From: Spinellus fusiger
Lineage: Eukaryota > Mucoromycota > Mucoromycetes > Mucorales > Phycomycetaceae
Assembly (NCBI GenBank): GCA_025094145.1
Contig: JALLLS010000069.1
Span: 62,001 to 126,000, forward strand
Reading direction: 5' to 3'
DNA: 64,000 bases
Shown: piece after piece, positions 59,331 through 64,000 of the stretch
Numbering within the stretch: position 1 is the first letter of the stretch
Layout of the letters: every line of letters starts with the position of its first letter
Translations under genes and position numbers: made by a program
Notes under the pieces: model-generated
Seen by the model: only the letters and a program-made list of their open reading frames with translations
What the model was told of the DNA's origin: nothing
The model's database searches: none

Positions 59331-59762
59331 AAGATAATATCTATACTATAAGTTGATGTGATAGTGTCATCAATGGCTTCTTGGATCCAAAGGTACCGTG
59401 TCAATAACTCAATGTCTTTTGTGAGTACCTAACGTACATGGTAACCTTCTTCTTTTGACTTCTGAACTACAACAGGTAAAAATCAATTTTTGGAGCATGG
59501 TCCTACAATAAAAGGTCCAAACTAATCTTTTATCGTCCATAAAAAATAACATCATATCCATTAAGAAGATATATGCAATTAATAGGTGTGTATACGTTCA
59601 ATAAAATAAATAAATAAATAAATAATAGTCTAATTCTTAGTTTTTAATCTTTTACAAATAAAAAAAAGAAGCTCCAATCGTCTAATTTTAGGTTAAAATC
59701 ATGTATATAAAAAAGATACATCCTACTTAATTCAAGACCAGAAGTCAATACTGCCGTGTGAC
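59331..59762. other. Intergenic
   Basis: AT-rich DNA with an AAAT repeat (about 59602-59623). TATATAAAAAAG at about 59704 may be a TATA box for the small gene that follows. Confidence 0.4.
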
Positions 59763-60268
59763 ATGTCTGTGTGTATTGTATTTTTCATGGTGCCTGTGCT
59801 AATGCATTGGACGGAGGATGGGCTCATCATGACTATTGATTGGCGCTTTACCTCAGAACAGGCGGAAAGGAGTGCAGAAGCAAAGAGGATCAAAGTAAAA
59901 CTAGTGTTGTTTTCTATAAAAAGGACTTTATTCTACTCTGTGTTCTGTTTTAATTATTTATTTTAAGCTATGCCACATGTATACACACCGACACACACAC
60001 ACACAATGTAAGATGATATGACAGTTCTTATAATATCCTATTGATAATAATGATAATAATGATTTTGGCCTAGAAGCTCAAATTAGGTAGGCTTTGGTTC
60101 CGCTTCCATGTTTATCTATCTACAGCTGATTATACTTTATTTCTACAATGGGAAAACAATCCATTGTGTGTCATGGATAAGTATCGAGCACGTCTTTCTC
60201 TTCTGCCTAAACGTCACTCATTCTTACGGTTTCTTAGTGTAAAAAACCCCCCTATGTTTAGACAATGA
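59763..60268 (+). CDS. Unknown small two-exon protein
   Basis: Exons 59763-59894 and 60074-60268 (donor AAA|GTAAAA, acceptor GGCCTAG) join in phase to 108 residues. The N-terminus (MSVCIVFFMVPVLMHW) is hydrophobic, a possible signal anchor, followed by ERSAEAKRIK. The second exon is basic and aromatic-rich (LWFRFHVYLSTADYTLFLQW) and ends SVKNPPMFRQ. I recognise no family. It is supported by matching phases, by open frames on both sides of a normal intron and by a TATA-like box 60 bases upstream, but it could be accidental. Confidence 0.35.
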
Positions 60269-60832
60269 AACAACTAACTCCTTTATAAGTGATTATGGAT
60301 GATACCTTATAGACTATTGGTATTTCTATAGAGATAATAAACATGTTTAACTTAATGTATAGTTGTTATTGGCGGGTAAAGGCTATTTTTTCTTTATTTC
60401 CTATATCGAGACGCTTTGCCACTGCCTCTCCTATCGACTGTGCATCTTCACTCAAAGAAACGTGTAACTTGTATCTATTTGTGCTCCGTCCGTAGCACCT
60501 AAGGCACTTGGAGTGCCTCAATTTGTCATTTATTTTGTTAGTTTCAATCTATCTACACTGTTGCTATGGTTGCACACGTATCACTTTTTTATTACTTTGA
60601 GAGGCACTATCTTTCTTGTTTCTTTGATCAATATGAAAATGTCACTTTATTTATACAGGCCACTGGCAGATGTATCTCTTAATTATTAAATCTGGTCATG
60701 AGACACTGTCTATCAATAGAAGGACACTATTAAAATAAAGAGAATTCAGTTTTTATTTTCCCATGAAGAGAGAGTATATTGATACTATAAGAATAGACCC
60801 TTAGAGATAGATAGATAGAGAGATGGATAGAG

Positions 60833-60879
<47 letters not shown>

Positions 60880-61529
60880 GATAGATAGAGATAGATAGAT
60901 AGAGAGAGAGAAAAATAATCCTACGACCAGGCCTTTGTCTCATTTGCTATTAAAAGAAGACCATGATTAAAATAATGATTATTTATTTGGATGAAGAGTT
61001 GTTCCTAGAGAAGTACCAATCACAGCACAGAGATAGGCTCATGATTCTTGGTAAGATAGAATGCCACGTTCATGAACCCATTTGACCAATCCAAAAGATG
61101 ATACCATGTGCTACGCTGAGAAATCACAAGTCAGATGGGGGAGAGTATACTTATTTTATGTTCACTGTAGGATTCTATCAAGAACAATGCAAGTGAAAAT
61201 GCCAAGTGTATCGTGAGATTTGGGGGGAGGAGAAGGGGAATAGAAAGAAAGAATAGGAGGACTGTGCCTGGACCGGGGACAAGTGAGCGCGGGTGAGTAT
61301 GGAAAGACCAAAGCATAAAAAAGGCAAGAAGATCTACCAACCACAGTCAGTCACTCAAGCCATTCAAATTAGAAATGGGCCTTGTGAGTGGGGAAGCCAA
61401 AAGAGCCAAAGATGTGTCTCCAATCGACGCTCAGGTGTGACTCATTCTGTGCGTATGGAAGAAATGGGTTAAGAACAAGGTCACGATGGCAATGAAACGA
61501 GCTTGACCTGCATAAGTCATGCCTGTAAA
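60269..61529. other. Intergenic with GATA microsatellite
   Basis: Gene-free. Contains a long TAGA/GATA repeat and AT-rich DNA, then the upstream region of the Ecl1-like gene, with GGGGGGAGGAGAAGGGG near 61220. Confidence 0.5.
60808..60912 (+). repeat. GATA tetranucleotide microsatellite
   Basis: About 100 bases of ATAG units with interspersed ATAGAG variants. Confidence 0.95.
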
Positions 61530-61537
61530 TATAAATA
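61530..61537 (+). promoter_or_regulatory. TATA box of the Ecl1-like gene
   Basis: TATAAATA lies 84 bases upstream of the start codon at 61614, followed by a C/T-rich leader. Confidence 0.55.
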
Positions 61538-61613
61538 CACCACTTCCTTACCCCACGCAATGTCTTCCTTCTTTCTTCTTGCACTTGTCAATTCAATCTT
61601 ATTTATTGAGACA

Positions 61614-62058
61614 ATGGAAATGAACATTTGTTTATACTGCGAGAAGCGTCTGGAGAATGACGTAGGATCTTAACTCTCTTGACCATAGACTTATCTTTTC
61701 ATTGTAGGCCATGAGTTTCTGTTCAGACGCATGCCAAGCGAGTGAAGCCAAGTCTGGATTCAATGGATATTCGAATGAATACACCTATTCATCCCCATGG
61801 CCACCCATCCATGCACCAGCTTATTCCAAACGCTTTCTTCCTCCTCTACAGAATCATTTGTCACACCACTCCTACCGCACAGAACCCTCCACAGCCTCCT
61901 CCTCCTTTTCAACCTGCTCTATAACAGAATCAGAATTCTCTGTGGACGACGAGTACCATAAACGACTGGCTACCATGACACCTTCCTTTGAAATGGTGTG
62001 TCCGTCGTATCTTCCCTGCCACTCTCTTTCTAGTGTGGAAAATGTCCTTTTTGCCTGA
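61614..62058 (+). CDS. Ecl1-like small zinc-binding protein
   Basis: Two exons (61614-61661, 61708-62058) give 132 residues. Splicing brings together CLYC and FCSDAC, a CxxC...CxxxC putative zinc site (CLYCEKRLENDAMSFCSDAC) at residues 6-25. This N-terminal pattern followed by a Ser/Pro/Tyr-rich tail is that of fungal Ecl1-family proteins (life-span regulatory factors, induced by sulfur or amino-acid starvation in fission yeast). The tail includes a Ser/Thr-rich segment (STASSSFSTCS) and LATMTPSFEMVCPSYLPC. Only the Cys motif supports the family, so function is inferred by analogy. Confidence 0.6.
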
Positions 62059-62307
62059 GAGATTTCTATTCTTTCTATTTCCCATGCCATTGATTATGCT
62101 TTGGATTGTAATATTTCATATTGACTAGCTTATGCCTGGTTGTGTTTCTTTCTTTATTGTATTTTTCATGCTTTTATGCCTTTCTTTCCTATGCCCTGTA
62201 CAAATTAAACGGCAAACTTTTATTTACTCTTCTTCAAATAAACCCAAGCAATGTCTTGACTCTTATATACACTTACACTGTGATTATGGTAGTGTGGCAG
62301 TGTGGCG

Positions 62308-62530
62308 GTGCTTTATTATGTTATTATGTTATTATGTTATGTTATTATGTTATTATGTTATTATGTTATTATGTTATTATGTTATTATGTTATTATGTTA
62401 TTATGTTATTATGTTATTATGTTATTATGTTATTATGTTATTATGTTATTATGTTGCTATGTTATTATGTTGCTATGTTGCTATGGTATTATGCTACCAT
62501 GTTGCTACCATGTTGCTATGTTACTATGTG
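62308..62530 (+). repeat. TTATTATG octamer minisatellite
   Basis: More than twenty copies of an 8-base unit (TTATTATG), near perfect up to about 62450, then with TTGCTATG and CTACCATG variants. Because eight is not a multiple of three, all plus frames stay open and give spurious repetitive ORFs. Confidence 0.97.
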
Positions 62531-62619
62531 GTTTATACTACATTCCCTGTAGCTTACTGTAACTCACCCACAGTCACACCACAATCATTGTGCAAGACTT
62601 ATCCTTTCCTCTTTCCTCC

Positions 62620-63492
62620 ATGACGCCTTCTTCATTCAGAACAACCACATGGGACCCTCTGCTTATCATTGCTCAAGTAAGTCTACCCATTCTCACTATG
62701 CATATACATGTACTCATAAAAAGACAAAAGATACTCTCTTTACAGTCCTTATGTTATCTTCTCCTTAGTCTTCTCCTATTGGTCGTCCTTTCTCTCACTG
62801 GCAGCACCCTCACCCTTGACGCCATCCTCAGTGAAGAAGCCATACGCATAGACACAGTGTCTGGCTGGACCTTGGCTCTTGTTTGGTGCATCCATGCTGT
62901 CTTGGCCATTCCTGTCCTTGTGCTCGTCCTACAGAGAGCCAAGCTTGTCCTAGACTTTGTAGTCACAATGCATGGTCTCCACCTCGTCATTGTGTTCATG
63001 TACCGACACACCCTGCCCACCAGTGGTCTGTGGTGGTTACTACAAATCATCCACTGCCTAATAATGACCCTGGGGGGAGAGTGGGCATGTATGCAGCAAG
63101 AAATGAAGCCTATTTTCATCTCTCTCAAGCCAAAAAAACCAGTCCTTACTGCTGCTACCTCTGCTACTTCTACTACTTCTACGAATGGAGTTGGCGTAGA
63201 TTCTCACTTGGAAGAAGGCATTACGGAATGGAGTTTATCACGGGACACAGGCTTTGTTCATTCACAGCGTAAAAAAGAATCTTCTTTGTCACAGTCACCG
63301 TCCTCATCACAAGAGCCATCCCAAGGACCAATCCAGACAATACCCGTGGAATTACCACAAGAGGAACAAGGTCCGTTGACAGCAGCTGTTGGAAAAATGA
63401 AGAAAGTTGTATGGCAAAACTCAAAAACAAACAAAAACAAAGGAAGCTATGATTTAATCTCCATGAAACCAGTGCCTGAGCCTCGCTTATAA
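62620..63492 (+). CDS. SYS1: SYS1 Golgi membrane protein
   Basis: Two exons (62620-62676, 62746-63492) give 267 residues. MTPSSFRTTTWDPLLIIAQ opens the protein, matching the Sys1 N-terminal signature (FRTxxWDP). Four hydrophobic segments follow: YLLLSLLLLVVLSL, WTLALVWCIHAVLAIPVLVL, LDFVVTMHGLHLVIVFMY and WWLLQIIHCLIMTLGGEW. The last is followed by CMQQEMKPI, also family-typical. Sys1 is a trans-Golgi protein that recruits Arl3/ARFRP1 (acetylated N-terminus) for vesicle tethering. The C-terminal cytosolic tail of about 100 residues, Ser/Gln/Pro-rich, is longer than I expect for the family. An octamer minisatellite lies 90 bases upstream. Confidence 0.9.
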   Translation: MTPSSFRTTTWDPLLIIAQVSLPILTMHIHVLIKRQKILSLQSLCYLLLSLLLLVVLSLTGSTLTLDAILSEEAIRIDTVSGWTLALVWCIHAVLAIPVLVLVLQRAKLVLDFVVTMHGLHLVIVFMYRHTLPTSGLWWLLQIIHCLIMTLGGEWACMQQEMKPIFISLKPKKPVLTAATSATSTTSTNGVGVDSHLEEGITEWSLSRDTGFVHSQRKKESSLSQSPSSSQEPSQGPIQTIPVELPQEEQGPLTAAVGKMKKVVWQNSKTNKNKGSYDLISMKPVPEPRL

Positions 63493-63558
63493 TATATCTA
63501 TATCTATACCTAGCATCTATCTATTCATGGGCTTACCAATCTCTTTATATGCTTATAC

Positions 63559-63640
63559 AATTCACAGTAAGAATTCACAGTAAGAATTCACAGTAAGAAT
63601 TCACAGTAAGTAAGAATTCACAGTAAGAATTCACAGTGAG
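63559..63640 (+). repeat. 13-bp tandem repeat upstream of RRP42
   Basis: Six copies of AATTCACAGTAAG, one followed by an extra TAAG, ending 90 bases before the RRP42 start codon. Confidence 0.95.
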
Positions 63641-63729
63641 AGGTGGTGACACTAGGAGCCCTACTCACATTCTACAAGCCACTAAAATGACAGTCATGGC
63701 TTCATTGCTTCTTTTTCCTCCTTCTCATT

Positions 63730-64000
63730 ATGCCTACACCATTGATATCTCCCGCTGAGAAGAGCTACATTGAGCAGGGTGTGGAGAATGACTGCAGATC
63801 AGATGGAAGAGGACGTCTTGAATACCGTCATTTGGTCTTGGAAACAGGTTTATTGTCACAGACCAGTGGTAGTGCTCGGTGTCGTCTAGGAGACAGTGAT
63901 GTGCTTGTGGGTATCAAGGTTGAAATTGGCGAGTGTGAGCAAGACCAGCCTCATCAAGGCAGAATAGTGTGTAATGTCGAATGGTAGGCAGTGTCTATGA
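63730..64000 (+). CDS. RRP42: Exosome subunit RRP42 (EXOSC7-like), 5' part
   Basis: The first exon (63730-63983) encodes MPTPLISPAEKSYIEQGVE, NDCRSDGRGRLEYR and VLIG-type RNase PH-fold sequence (GSARCRLGDSDVLVGIKVEI). This matches the Rrp42/EXOSC7 N-terminus, an RNase PH-like ring subunit of the nuclear and cytoplasmic RNA exosome. The exon ends at NVE with a donor (ATG|GTAGGC), and the rest lies beyond the window. The feature is therefore partial at its 3' end. Confidence 0.88.

Noticed and set aside
60808..60912. Possible CRISPR-like or telomere-like repeat
   Set aside because: It is a simple GATA microsatellite without spacers or telomeric units.
62121..62623. Long overlapping plus-strand ORFs rich in Tyr, Val, Ile, Met, Leu, Cys
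   Set aside because: Produced by the octamer repeat, which keeps three frames open; no family resemblance outside the repeat.

Overview
The window is nuclear DNA of a filamentous fungus, most likely Mucoromycota (Mucorales-like). It is AT-rich, with intron-dense genes (introns mostly 45-100 bases), fungal-type proteins (an NRG1-like repressor, a Zds1 homologue, PPZ-type phosphatase, an Ecl1-like protein, a Kre9/Knh1-like secreted protein), and eukaryotic TnpB-like (Fanzor-type) remnants of the kind I recall from Mucoromycota genomes. I cannot name the genus. I built gene models by hand from splice signals. For each spliced model that is complete in the window the exon lengths sum to a multiple of three, which is independent support for the junctions.

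Layout. 0-22.4 kb is a dense housekeeping block: NRG1-like zinc-finger repressor (+), La RNA-binding protein (-), a Tc1/mariner element (4591-5935), UPF2 of nonsense-mediated decay (-, 16 exons), AP-2 mu (+, divergent from UPF2), PPZ-type phosphatase (-), Zds1-like PP2A regulator (-) and the TFIIIC WD40 subunit (+). 22.4-27 kb is gene-poor with decayed transposons. 27-32.1 kb holds an arrestin-domain protein (-) and an NCLX-like Na+/Ca2+ exchanger (+, 11 exons). 32.1-56.2 kb is a transposon island: a tRNA-Asn gene with LTR remnants inserted just upstream, four distinguishable Tc1-like families, a head-to-tail array of a two-ORF LINE with one nearly complete copy (38.4-43.6 kb), solo LTR-like sequences and Fanzor-type remnants. 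Embedded in it are a small secreted Kre9/Knh1-like gene and an intact 205-residue ORF made of two tandem transposase-type helix-turn-helix units without a catalytic domain. 56.5-64 kb returns to genes: a nucleotide-sugar transporter, a small unknown two-exon gene, an Ecl1-like gene, SYS1, and the first exon of exosome subunit RRP42, which runs off the window.

The genes do not form one pathway. Loose links exist: La, TFIIIC, a tRNA gene and RRP42 all concern RNA polymerase III transcripts or RNA processing, and PPZ and Zds1 lie side by side as phosphatase and phosphatase regulator. The most interesting material is transposon-related: the duplicated HTH ORF, the LINE array whose copies meet at an identical junction, a Tc1 terminal repeat that now encodes the C-terminus of UPF2, conserved tryptophan codons turned into stops in several elements (a RIP-like bias), and an LTR remnant placed about 20 bases upstream of the tRNA gene.
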